From: Xanthobacteraceae bacterium
GTDB taxonomy: Bacteria; Pseudomonadota; Alphaproteobacteria; Rhizobiales; Xanthobacteraceae
Assembly: GCA_030043335.1 (NCBI GenBank)
Contig: JASHXX010000050.1
Coordinates: forward strand, 1 to 7,317
Length of the DNA stretch: 7,317 nucleotides
Direction of reading: 5' to 3'
Shown here piece after piece: positions 1-6,382 of the stretch (the first letter of the stretch is position 1; each line of letters opens with the position of its first letter). The translations under genes and the position numbers were made by a program. The notes beneath the pieces are model-generated. The model did no database searches, had not been told where the DNA came from, and saw nothing but the letters and a program-made list of their open reading frames with translations.

Positions 1-231
1 GCCGCGATACATCAGCGTTGCCGGCAGTGCGCCGTGGTCGAGGCCGAATTCGAGCACGAGCCGGTCGATCCGCTCGGTGGAAACCCCGGCCCGGATCTCG
101 CCGGCCAGCATGTCCAGGCATTCGGCCGCGAGCGCCCCGGCCTTGCGCATGCCGGCAAACGCCGCCGGCCCGTGGATCTTGATTTGTCCGGTTTTGCGCA
201 GCGGCGCTAGGGCCGCGTCAACATAGGTCAT
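1..231 (-). CDS. map: Type I methionyl aminopeptidase, N-terminal part (cut by window edge)
   Basis: Cytosolic metalloprotease that removes the initiator methionine from new proteins. Only the first 77 codons are present and the frame runs off the left edge. The translation begins MTYVDAALAPLRKTGQIKIH and continues through a GMRKAG helix (about residues 28-33) and a GVSTERID segment (about 54-61) to DHGALPATLMYRG. This is the typical N-terminal region of alphaproteobacterial type I MAP. The metal-ligand residues (two Asp, His, two Glu) lie further downstream and cannot be checked. The ATG at 231-229 is chosen because it gives the usual family N-terminus; no strong Shine-Dalgarno precedes it. 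The gene lies 109 bp after sfsA on the same strand, an order common in Hyphomicrobiales. It is a housekeeping gene, not obviously part of the upstream sugar-acid cassette. Confidence 0.93.
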   Translation of the reverse strand, partial: MTYVDAALAPLRKTGQIKIHGPAAFAGMRKAGALAAECLDMLAGEIRAGVSTERIDRLVLEFGLDHGALPATLMYRG

Positions 232-340
232 GGCAGGTTAAGTTTTGGCCCCGGGGCGGGCGGCGGCAAACCGCCCGATTCTCCAGCAAATGTAAGCATG
301 CCGGCGCCCAAAGCAAGCAATCGGCCCGCATGGGAACGTG
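232..340. other. sfsA-map intergenic spacer with a GC hairpin
   Basis: This 109-bp spacer is the longest gap in the window. It holds a perfect 7-bp inverted repeat, CGGGCGG at 257-263 and CCGCCCG at 271-277, with a 7-nt loop. No T-run follows the stem on either strand, so it does not meet the usual pattern of an intrinsic terminator. I see no clear sigma-70 promoter for map, although a gap of this size could hold one. No small ORF is convincing. Confidence 0.4.
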
Positions 341-1054
341 CTAGCCCTCGATCGGGATCGGGGCTGCCATTTCGATCGAATCCGCGCTCATGCGACAGCG
401 CCACGCCAGCGCCTCGAGGCCTCTGGCACGCGCCCGCTCGAAGGCCTCGGCATAGGCCGGGTCGATGTCGCGAGCGATGGTAAGCCGATCGGCCGACCCG
501 ATTTGCACGACGAAGAGCAACAGCACGCGCGCGCCGGCGAACCGCAAGGCGGCGAGCTCGTCGAGATGCGCGGCGCCGCGATCGGTAGCGGCGTCCGGGA
601 ACTCGGCGACGCGCGGCCGGCGCATGAAGTGCACGGTGTTGACCTCCAGATAGCAGGGCGGGCATGCCGGGTCTTCAAGCAAAAAGTCGATACGCGCGCT
701 TTCGCCGTATTTCACCTGCCGCCGGACCGATTTGTACTGACGCAATTCCGGGATCTGTCCGGCGGCAAGGGCGTCGGCGACGAGAAGGGTCGTCTGCGTC
801 GTATTCACGCCGATGAGCTCCGGACCGCTGCCGAGATCGGCTTCGGCAAGCTCCCAGGTCAAAGGAAACTTTCGCAGCTCATTGCCGGAATTGGAGAGCC
901 AGACCCGGGAGAACGGCCGATCGAGGCCGGTCATCGGGCCCGGATTGGCGACGTGGACCGTCGCCATGTCGCCGGAATCAAATACAACGTCCGCGAGGAA
1001 GCGGTTGTAGCGGCGGGCGAGCGTAGCCGTGACGAGTTTGGAACCAAAACGCAT
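341..1054 (-). CDS. sfsA: SfsA family DNA/RNA nuclease-like protein with an altered catalytic motif
   Basis: SfsA (sugar fermentation stimulation) proteins combine an OB-like N-terminal domain with a PD-(D/E)xK nuclease-type domain and are reported to bind nucleic acid. The 237-aa length is normal. Family motifs are clear: RRYNRFLADV (14-23), ANPGPMTGLDRP (36-47), TWEL (66-69), VKYGESARIDFLL (114-126), EFPDAATDRG (151-160) and a C-terminal DIDPAYAEAF (197-206). The ATG at 1054 is preferred over an in-frame GTG at 1063 because MRFGSKL matches the usual family start. Oddities: the acidic pair D123 and E137 is kept, but the ExK lysine is replaced (EVN, N139). The N of the usual VNTxxxN motif is T89, and the K of RGxKHL is A162. 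The fold is probably intact, but nuclease chemistry is doubtful. It lies 57 bp downstream of the denD-like gene, so read-through from the catabolic operon is possible. Confidence 0.92.
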   Translation of the reverse strand: MRFGSKLVTATLARRYNRFLADVVFDSGDMATVHVANPGPMTGLDRPFSRVWLSNSGNELRKFPLTWELAEADLGSGPELIGVNTTQTTLLVADALAAGQIPELRQYKSVRRQVKYGESARIDFLLEDPACPPCYLEVNTVHFMRRPRVAEFPDAATDRGAAHLDELAALRFAGARVLLLFVVQIGSADRLTIARDIDPAYAEAFERARARGLEALAWRCRMSADSIEMAAPIPIEG

Positions 1055-1111
1055 GCCGCACACGTAGAAGCTCGACCGCAGGCGAGGAAGAGGGAAGCGC
1101 CGCGTCGGGCG

Positions 1112-2095
1112 TCAGGACGCGATCCTACCGCCGAGCTCGTCCGCAATATGGACACGAATGATATCGTCGAACGAGGCTTCGGCGCGAAAGCCGAGCGCGA
1201 GCGCGCGGCGTGGGTCGAATCGCTTGGGCCAGCCAGCGACGATGCGCAGGACCAAGGGATCCGGCGCGCGGCGGATCCGCGCCGCGACCGTGTCGCCGGC
1301 GATGCGGCGCAGCGCGGCGATCTGTTCGGCCACGGTGCAGGCGACACCGGGCATGGTGATGTTCACGCGCGGTCCGATCTTTTCGTCGTCGAGCCCGGCG
1401 GCGTGGATGAGAAAGCCGACCGCCGCGCGCGGGCTGGCGTGCCAGTGCAGGACGGTGTCGTCGACCGGCAGTAGCGCTTCCTCGCCATTGAGCGGTTCGC
1501 GGATAATCGAGGAAAAGAAGCCGGATGCCGCCTTGTTCGGGTGGCCCGGCCGCACGTTGATCGTCGGCAGCCTGATGCCGACGCCGTCGAGCAAGCCGCG
1601 ACGGGTGTAATCGGCGAGCAAGAGTTCGACGATCGCCTTCTCGGTGCCATAGGAGGTCAGCGGCGTGGTGTGGAAGTCGTCGGGGATCGCCTCCGGAAAC
1701 GGCGCGCCGAACACGGCGATCGAGGAGGCGAAAATGAATTTCGGACGGTAGTTTCCGCCGACGGCACGAATCGCTTCAAGGAGCGCGCGCGAGCCGTCGA
1801 GATTGACCCGCATCCCCTTCTCGAAATCGAGCTCGGCCTCGCCGGAGACCACGCCGGCGAGATGGAAAATCACTTCGGGCTTGCCGGCAATCGCCGCCGT
1901 CGCCGCGGCCGCGTCGGCGAGGTCGGTGGCCAGGCAGTCCGTGCGCGCGGCCAAACCGTCGGGCCGTTGCGGGGCATCGATGTCGACCAGCGTCAGCCGG
2001 TCGATCGGCCGCCCGTTGAGCGCGCCATCGGCGAGGAGGCGCGCCGTCAGCTTGCGCCCGATCATGCCCGCGGCGCCGGTGATGAGGATATGCAT
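1112..2095 (-). CDS. denD: DenD-like NAD-dependent epimerase/dehydratase family dehydrogenase
   Basis: An extended SDR of 327 aa, resembling D-erythronate dehydrogenase (DenD), which oxidises the C2 hydroxyl of D-erythronate to 2-oxo-tetronate in acid-sugar catabolism. Seen: Rossmann motif GAAGMIG (7-13); an acidic residue ending beta-2 (VDID, 37-40), favouring NAD; HLAGVVSGEAELDFEKG (78-94), typical of this subgroup; the SS pair at 124-125; catalytic YGTEK (Y149, K153); and the VRPGHPNKAASGFFSSIIREPL segment characteristic of DenD-like proteins. The ATG at 2095 is chosen because MHILITGAAG is the expected beta-1 start; the reading frame stays open far upstream but that part is antisense or shifted to the SDR gene. 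Only 26 bp separates it from the SDR stop and no good Shine-Dalgarno is seen. The partner genes of the known DenD pathway (DUF1537 kinase OtnK, OtnC, OtnI) are not in the window, so the substrate is uncertain; another aldonate or a uronate is possible. Confidence 0.82.
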   Translation of the reverse strand: MHILITGAAGMIGRKLTARLLADGALNGRPIDRLTLVDIDAPQRPDGLAARTDCLATDLADAAAATAAIAGKPEVIFHLAGVVSGEAELDFEKGMRVNLDGSRALLEAIRAVGGNYRPKFIFASSIAVFGAPFPEAIPDDFHTTPLTSYGTEKAIVELLLADYTRRGLLDGVGIRLPTINVRPGHPNKAASGFFSSIIREPLNGEEALLPVDDTVLHWHASPRAAVGFLIHAAGLDDEKIGPRVNITMPGVACTVAEQIAALRRIAGDTVAARIRRAPDPLVLRIVAGWPKRFDPRRALALGFRAEASFDDIIRVHIADELGGRIAS

Positions 2096-2121
2096 GCGCT
2101 GGCGTCGGAGACCGATAATGA

Positions 2122-2877
2122 TTACAGCGCCATCCCGCCGTCGACGAGGTGCGCCTGCCCGGTAATGTAGCTTGCCTCGTCGCTGGCGAGAAAGAGGGCG
2201 AGCCAGGCGATCTCCTCGGCGGTGCCCAGGCGCCCCATCGGCTGGCGCGCGACAAAGTCCTGCCGCACCGCTTCGCGCGACCGCCCGGTCTCGGTCGACA
2301 GCGCCGCGATGCGCTCGCCGAGCGAAGGCGACTCGACCGTGCCCGGACAGATTGCGTTGCAGCGGATGCCGCGGGTGATGAAATCCGCCGCCACCGCCTT
2401 GGTGAGCCCGATCACAGCGGCTTTGGTTGCGCCATAGGCGTAGCGGTTGGGCACGCCGCGGATCGACGACGCGGTCGAGGAAATGTTGACGATCGAGCCT
2501 GCCTTCTTCTCCAGCATGCCGGGCAGGAAGGTCTTGATCGTGCGGTGCATCGATTTGACGTTGAGGTCGAAGGAAAAGTCCCAATCCTTGTCGGAGCAAT
2601 TGAGCACCGTGCCGTGGTGCACATAGCCGGCGCAATTGACCAGAATGTCGAGCGGCCCGAATTCGCGTGCGGTCTCGCGGCTGAGCGCCTCGACGTCGTC
2701 TTGTGAGCAAACGTCCAGCTTGCGCAGCTTGGCGCGCAAGCCCTGCAGCTTGTTCGGATCGAGATCGGTGGCGATCACCTTGGCGCCTTGGTCGGCGAAT
2801 TTTTCCGCAATCGCCCGGCCGATGCCTTGACCGGCGGCCGTGACCAAGGCGACTTTGCCGTTCAGCCGGTTGCTCAT
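2122..2877 (-). CDS. SDR dehydrogenase, DHRS6 / 2-keto-3-deoxy-L-fuconate dehydrogenase type
   Basis: A classical short-chain dehydrogenase of 251 aa. Cofactor motif TAAGQGIG (13-20), an aspartate at the end of beta-2 (ATDLD, 36-40) that favours NAD, NCAG (81-84, a variant of NNAG), catalytic S134, Y148 and K152 (YGATK), and a VDGG C-terminus. The stretch GYVHHGTVL...DWDFSFDLNVKSM and the segment around NRYAYGATKAAVIGLTK resemble the human DHRS6 (BDH2) group and bacterial 2-keto-3-deoxy-L-fuconate/L-rhamnonate 4-dehydrogenases. R145 and R189 align with the arginines of that group thought to hold the substrate carboxylate. Next to a sugar-acid dehydratase, the likely job is oxidation of a 2-keto-3-deoxy acid at C4; 3-hydroxybutyrate-type activity is the alternative. 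The ATG at 2877 follows the stop of the GNAT remnant by 7 bp, all G on the coding strand. Confidence 0.88.
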   Translation of the reverse strand: MSNRLNGKVALVTAAGQGIGRAIAEKFADQGAKVIATDLDPNKLQGLRAKLRKLDVCSQDDVEALSRETAREFGPLDILVNCAGYVHHGTVLNCSDKDWDFSFDLNVKSMHRTIKTFLPGMLEKKAGSIVNISSTASSIRGVPNRYAYGATKAAVIGLTKAVAADFITRGIRCNAICPGTVESPSLGERIAALSTETGRSREAVRQDFVARQPMGRLGTAEEIAWLALFLASDEASYITGQAHLVDGGMAL

Positions 2878-2887
2878 CCCCCCCTCA
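2878..2887 (-). promoter_or_regulatory. Stop codon and G7 tract acting as the SDR ribosome-binding region
   Basis: On the coding strand the TGA stop of the GNAT frame (2887-2885) is followed directly by seven G residues (2884-2878) and then the SDR ATG. The GAGG inside TGAGGGG lies about 5 nt from the start and could pair with the anti-Shine-Dalgarno. Translation of the SDR may therefore depend partly on ribosomes finishing the upstream frame, which is now broken by a frameshift. The run of seven identical bases is also a site where replication or sequencing slippage could change the spacing. Confidence 0.45.
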
Positions 2888-3629
2888 CGCTTCCTGCCGG
2901 TTTAGCTCTGCAAGGCTCAGGCGTTGCCGGCCGCCGCCGTCGAAGTTCTCGGGGCGAAGCCAGAGTTCGAAGTTGCGCTTGCGCGCCGGCCATTCGCTGT
3001 CGAGTATGGAGAAGTACGCCGTGTCGCGGTTGCGGCCCTTGGCGATCATGTGCTGGCGCAAAATTCCCTCGAACACGAAGCCATAGCGTACGGCGGCGCG
3101 GCGCGACCGGGCGTTGAGCGAATCGCATTTCCATTCGTAGCGCCGATTGCCGAGCGTCTCGAATGCGTAACGCGCGAGCAGGTATTGAGTTTCGGTGCCG
3201 AGCCGCGTGCGCTGGAGCGCGGGACTGTAGACGATATGACCGACCTCGACGACGCGCATGACCGGGCGGACTTCCATCAGTGTCATCAGGCATTAGCGCG
3301 CGACCGTCAGAGTCGAGTGCGGTGTAATAGTACGGGTCCTTCAGCGTCTCCCGCTCCGCGAGCCATCCCGAGAACGCGCGCTCGTCCGCGAACGGCCCAT
3401 AGGACATGTAGGTCCAGACCTCGTCACGGCCGCGCAGGAGCTGCCACAGACCGGCGCTGTCGCGCGCGGCGTCGAGCCGCGCCACGCGGCCGTAGCGGCC
3501 GGTCAACGTCACCGGACCGGGCGGTTGTGCCGGGGAAAGATCAAAGCGGCCGGTCAACGTCACCGGACCGGGCGGTTGTGCCGGGGAAAGATCAACCGGC
3601 GATCCGACCGGTCGGGGAGCGTCGGTCAC
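2885..3629 (-). pseudogene. GNAT family N-acetyltransferase, frameshifted
   Basis: The gene is readable in two frames. The N-terminal part starts at GTG 3629 and contains TLTGRYGRVARLDAARDSAG, DEVWTYMSYGPFADERAF and KDPYYYTALDSDGRA. The C-terminal part (from 3286) continues with MTLMEVRPVMRVVEVGHIVY, an acetyl-CoA-loop-like RTRLGTETQYLL, RRYEWKCDSLNARSRRAAVRYGF and FEGILRQHMIAKGRNRDT. Together they make a complete RimJ/RimL-like GNAT of about 247 aa. The frames join around 3286-3300; removing one base, for example one of the two T at 3293-3294, restores one continuous reading frame. Unrepaired, the N-terminal frame runs on with a nonsense tail to a stop at 2874, inside the SDR start. The GTG start overlaps the upstream stop (GTGA). 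An in-frame 17-residue duplication lies near the N-terminus. Either a decaying gene or an assembly error; the acetyl acceptor is unknown. Confidence 0.85.
3494..3595 (-). repeat. Exact 51-bp tandem duplication within the GNAT gene
   Basis: Positions 3494-3544 and 3545-3595 are identical over 51 bases, two head-to-tail copies with no spacer. The unit is a multiple of three, so the duplication keeps the frame and gives two copies of DLSPAQPPGPVTLTGR. The residue before each copy differs (V then F) because of the junction. Perfect identity suggests a recent event, or an assembly artefact. The first half of a normal family N-terminus needs only one copy. Confidence 0.97.
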
Positions 3630-4471
3630 GATGAGAGCTTCTTGCGGTCTTCGCTGAAGAACTTGTTCAGCTCGACGTTGGAAACAAGCCCGGCGAAACC
3701 GTCGAACTTGCCGTCCTTGGCGATCTCGGTCGCGGCGCGGATAAACGCGCTCATCGCCACCCGCGCCAGCGAGCCGCCGACGCTGATCCGACGCACTCCC
3801 ATCGCCGCGATGTCGCTTACCGTGAAGCCGAACGGGCCGGCGAGGAAATTCACCGGTCGCGGCGCCGCGGCTTTCACTACCGCCTCGATCTGCTCCCGGG
3901 TTCTGATGCCCGGCGCATAGAGGCAATCGGCGCCGGCCGCTTTGTAGGCGGTAAGCCGGCGGATCGCATCTTCAAGGTCAGGTACGCCGGCGATGAAGTT
4001 CTCGGCCCGCGCGGTAAGCACGACATCGCCGCCGGCGCGGTCGACCGCAGCCCGCGCCGCCTTTATCCGCGCCACGGCGAGGTCGAGATCATAGAGCGGT
4101 TTTGCGCCGCCCTTGGTCGAATCCTCGATCGACAGCCCGGCAACGCCGGTCGTGACGCAGCGCGTGACGTTCGCGGCCACGCCGTCGGGATCGTCGGCAA
4201 AGCCGTTCTCGAAGTCAGCGTTGAGCGGAACGTCGGTCGCGGCCGCGATCTCGCGGTAATGCGCGAGCACGACGTCGAGGCTCTGCGCGCCGTCGGGGTA
4301 GCCGAGCGAAAAGGCGTGACCGGCGCTCGTTGTCGCCAGCGCCTTGAATCCGAGGCCTTGGAGGTAGCGCGCGGTGCCGACATCCCAGGGGTTGGGGATG
4401 ACGAAACAGCCGGCCTCGTGCAGCTTGCGGAAGTTCTTGCGCTTGTCGGCGACGGACGGACGGGCGCTCAT
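3626..4471 (-). CDS. Isocitrate lyase/phosphoenolpyruvate mutase superfamily protein
   Basis: A 281-aa alpha/beta-barrel enzyme of the ICL/PEPM superfamily, whose members make or break C-C or C-P bonds next to a carboxylate using Mg2+. Seen: NPWDVGTARYL (27-37), the TTSAGHAFSLGYPDG loop (47-61), the metal-binding ADFENGF motif (85-91), SIEDST (114-119), PLYDLDLAVARI (125-136), TARAENF (153-159) and a C-terminal RISVGGSLAR (228-237). The KKCGH/KRCGH loop carrying the catalytic Cys of isocitrate and methylisocitrate lyases is absent; TKGGAKPLYD is found there, as in a large uncharacterised subgroup. Lyase, decarboxylase or hydrolase activity is possible. It starts 16 bp after the dehydratase stop, and its TGA overlaps the GTG of the GNAT gene. 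Given its place in the operon it could cleave a keto-acid intermediate into pyruvate or a related product, but this is inference. Confidence 0.88.
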   Translation of the reverse strand: MSARPSVADKRKNFRKLHEAGCFVIPNPWDVGTARYLQGLGFKALATTSAGHAFSLGYPDGAQSLDVVLAHYREIAAATDVPLNADFENGFADDPDGVAANVTRCVTTGVAGLSIEDSTKGGAKPLYDLDLAVARIKAARAAVDRAGGDVVLTARAENFIAGVPDLEDAIRRLTAYKAAGADCLYAPGIRTREQIEAVVKAAAPRPVNFLAGPFGFTVSDIAAMGVRRISVGGSLARVAMSAFIRAATEIAKDGKFDGFAGLVSNVELNKFFSEDRKKLSS

Positions 4472-4487
4472 TGCAATACTCGCAAAG

Positions 4488-6299
4488 TCAGTGATTGTCG
4501 CGCGGCACCGATTTCTGCGCGACGCGCTGATATTTGACCGCCGGCTCGAGAACCATGCCGCCGCCGAGCTGATCGACCATGGCGCGCTGGATCTCCTGCC
4601 ACGGCGTCTGGCTTTCCGGATAGTGATAGCCGCCGTTCTTCTTCAGCGCGGCGCCGCGCTCGGTCAATTCGGCCGGCGGCACCAGCATGTCGACCGTATC
4701 CTTGTTGAGATCGACGCGCACGCGATCGCCGGTCTTGAGCAGGGCCAGCCCGCTGCCGGCGGCGGCCTCGGGCGAGGCGTTGAGGATCGACGGCGAGCCC
4801 GAGGTGCCGGACTGCCGGCCGTCGCCGATGCACGGCAGCGAGGTGATGCCGCTTTTGATCAACGCCGCGGGCGGCTGCATGTTCACCACCTCGGCCGAGC
4901 CCGGATAGCCGATGGCGCCGGCGCCGCGCATGAACAGGATCGAGCGTTCGTCGATCTGCAGCGCCGGGTCGTCGATGCGCCGGTGATAGTCTTCGGGCCC
5001 GTCGAACACCACCGCGCGGCCCTCGAACGCGTTCGGATCCTTGGCATCGCTGAGATAGCGCCGGCGGAAGTCGTCCGAGATGCCGCTCGTCTTCATGATC
5101 GCGGAATCGAACAAATTGCCGTGCAGCACCTTGAAGCCGGCGCGCGCCTTGAGCGGTTTGTCGTACGGCCGGATGACGGTCGAATTGCTCGCCTGCGCCC
5201 GCGCCACATTGTCGGCCATGGTCTTGCCGTTGATGGTGAGCGCGTCGCCGTGGATACGGCCCGCGGCGAGGAGTTCGCGCATCACCGCCGGCAGTCCGCC
5301 GGCGCGGAAATAATCTTCGCCGAGATATTCGCCGATCGGCTGCATGTTGACGAGCAGCGGCACGTCGTAGCCGATGGTCTCCCAGTCTTCGATCTCAAGC
5401 TTGACGCCGATGTGCCGGGCGATGGCGCAGAGATGGATCGGCGCGTTGGTCGAGCCGCCGATTGCCGAGCAGGCGACGATCGCGTTCTCGAAGGCGGCGC
5501 GGGTGAGAATGTCGGAGGGTTTCAGGTCCTCGCGTACGATCTCGACGGCGCGCATGCCGGTCTCGTAGGCGATCTGGCCGCGCTCGCGGTACGGCGCGGG
5601 GATCGCGGCGCAGCCGGGAAGCGACATGCCCAGCGCCTCGGCCATCGCATTCATGGTCGAAGCGGTTCCCATGGTATTGCAGTGGCCAATCGATGGCGCG
5701 GAGGCGGCGACGATATCGATGAATTGTTGGTAGGTGATTTTTCCGGCGGCGTGGTCCTCGCGTGCCTGCCAGACGACGGTGCCGGAGCCGGCGCGCTTGC
5801 CGTCGCGGTAGCCGTCGAGCATCGGTCCGCCGGAGAGGACGATCGCCGGCGTATTGACGGTTGCGGCCGCCATCAGGGCGGCGGGTGTGGTCTTGTCGCA
5901 GCCGGTCGTCAGCACCACGCCGTCAAGCGGATAGCCGTACAGCACCTCGACCAGGCCGAGATAGGCGAGATTGCGATCGAGCGCCGCGGTCGGGCGTCGG
6001 CCGGTTTCCTGAATGGGATGGACGGGAAACTCGAGCGCTACACCGCCGGCCGCGCGGATGCCCTCGCGCACGCGCTTGGCAAGCTCGAGATGATGGCGGT
6101 TGCAGGGGCTGAGATCGGAGCCGGTCTGGGCGATGCCGATGAGCGGTTTGCCCGAGGTGAGCTCGGCGCGGGTGAGGCCGTAATTGAGGTAGCGCTCCAG
6201 GTAGAGCGCGGTCATGCCCGGATTGTCGGGATTGTCGAACCACAATTGCGAGCGTAGCCGGCGTCCTTGCGGACGCTGCGAACCGTTGCCTGTCGTCAT
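4488..6299 (-). CDS. xylD: D-xylonate dehydratase-type IlvD/EDD family sugar-acid dehydratase
   Basis: A cytosolic [2Fe-2S], Mg2+-dependent dehydratase that converts an aldonate to its 2-keto-3-deoxy acid. At 603 aa it closely resembles Caulobacter Xyl[21 protein letters not shown] near the N-terminus, [83 protein letters not shown], and a VPRDNH C-terminus. The three cluster cysteines C66, C134 (TTGCDKTTP) and C207 are present, as is the lysine after C134 and the [11 protein letters not shown] motif holding the catalytic serine. The ATG at 6299 is chosen because a GGGAGA Shine-Dalgarno sits 5 nt upstream and the N-terminus then matches the family; the frame is open further upstream but overlaps the divergent gene. 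It is the first gene of the leftward operon. D-xylonate is the best guess; D-gluconate or another pentonate cannot be excluded, as the family is often promiscuous. Confidence 0.93.
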   Translation of the reverse strand: MTTGNGSQRPQGRRLRSQLWFDNPDNPGMTALYLERYLNYGLTRAELTSGKPLIGIAQTGSDLSPCNRHHLELAKRVREGIRAAGGVALEFPVHPIQETGRRPTAALDRNLAYLGLVEVLYGYPLDGVVLTTGCDKTTPAALMAAATVNTPAIVLSGGPMLDGYRDGKRAGSGTVVWQAREDHAAGKITYQQFIDIVAASAPSIGHCNTMGTASTMNAMAEALGMSLPGCAAIPAPYRERGQIAYETGMRAVEIVREDLKPSDILTRAAFENAIVACSAIGGSTNAPIHLCAIARHIGVKLEIEDWETIGYDVPLLVNMQPIGEYLGEDYFRAGGLPAVMRELLAAGRIHGDALTINGKTMADNVARAQASNSTVIRPYDKPLKARAGFKVLHGNLFDSAIMKTSGISDDFRRRYLSDAKDPNAFEGRAVVFDGPEDYHRRIDDPALQIDERSILFMRGAGAIGYPGSAEVVNMQPPAALIKSGITSLPCIGDGRQSGTSGSPSILNASPEAAAGSGLALLKTGDRVRVDLNKDTVDMLVPPAELTERGAALKKNGGYHYPESQTPWQEIQRAMVDQLGGGMVLEPAVKYQRVAQKSVPRDNH

Positions 6300-6304
6300 T
6301 GCCG

Positions 6305-6310
6305 TCTCCC
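6305..6310 (-). promoter_or_regulatory. Ribosome-binding site of the dehydratase gene
   Basis: On the minus strand GGGAGA ends 5 nt before the ATG at 6299. This is the best Shine-Dalgarno in the window and decides the start of the long dehydratase frame. Confidence 0.75.
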
Positions 6311-6332
6311 GGGCGCTTTCTCCCCGCCCGCA

Positions 6333-6361
6333 TAGATATGTCGATTGCCTTTGCGGGACAA
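6333..6361 (-). promoter_or_regulatory. Possible sigma-70-like promoter for the dehydratase operon
   Basis: On the minus strand TTGTCC (6361-6356) and TATCTA (6338-6333) are separated by 17 nt, an ideal spacing. The -35 matches TTGACA at four of six bases, but the -10 matches TATAAT at only three of six. It lies 34 nt or more upstream of the start codon, which leaves room for a short leader. The call is tentative. Confidence 0.3.
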
Positions 6362-6382
6362 TTGGGCTGAAGTGCCGCCGCC

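Larger units (their letters stand above)
6300..6382. other. Divergent intergenic region between the dehydratase operon and the aminotransferase
   Basis: This 83-bp spacer must hold the start signals for both directions unless the aminotransferase is driven from elsewhere. It contains a candidate promoter and Shine-Dalgarno for the leftward operon, a CAATTG palindrome at 6359-6364, and a loose dyad (CGGGC and GCCCG, about 6310-6330). No convincing operator for a named regulator is visible. Confidence 0.6.

Noticed and set aside
257..277. 7-bp GC stem with 7-nt loop as an intrinsic terminator after sfsA
   Set aside because: No T-run follows on either strand, and perfect short GC stems are common in DNA of this composition.
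338..1474. 378-codon plus-strand open frame across sfsA and part of the denD-like gene
   Set aside because: Antisense to two well-recognised genes and crosses their boundary; low-complexity composition typical of a GC-rich shadow frame.
2096..2710. N-terminal extension of the denD-like frame over the SDR gene (532 codons in total)
   Set aside because: The extension is a shifted frame of the SDR gene and looks like nonsense; the Rossmann fold begins at the ATG at 2095.
3286..3305. Programmed frameshifting in the GNAT gene
   Set aside because: No slippery heptamer, and the join is at a non-repetitive site; mutation or sequence error is simpler.
4374..6257. 627-codon open frame on the plus strand opposite the dehydratase
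   Set aside because: It mirrors the high-GC, strongly conserved dehydratase on the other strand; its translation is rich in Arg, Gly, Ala and Asp, shows no recognisable domain, and its start has no support.
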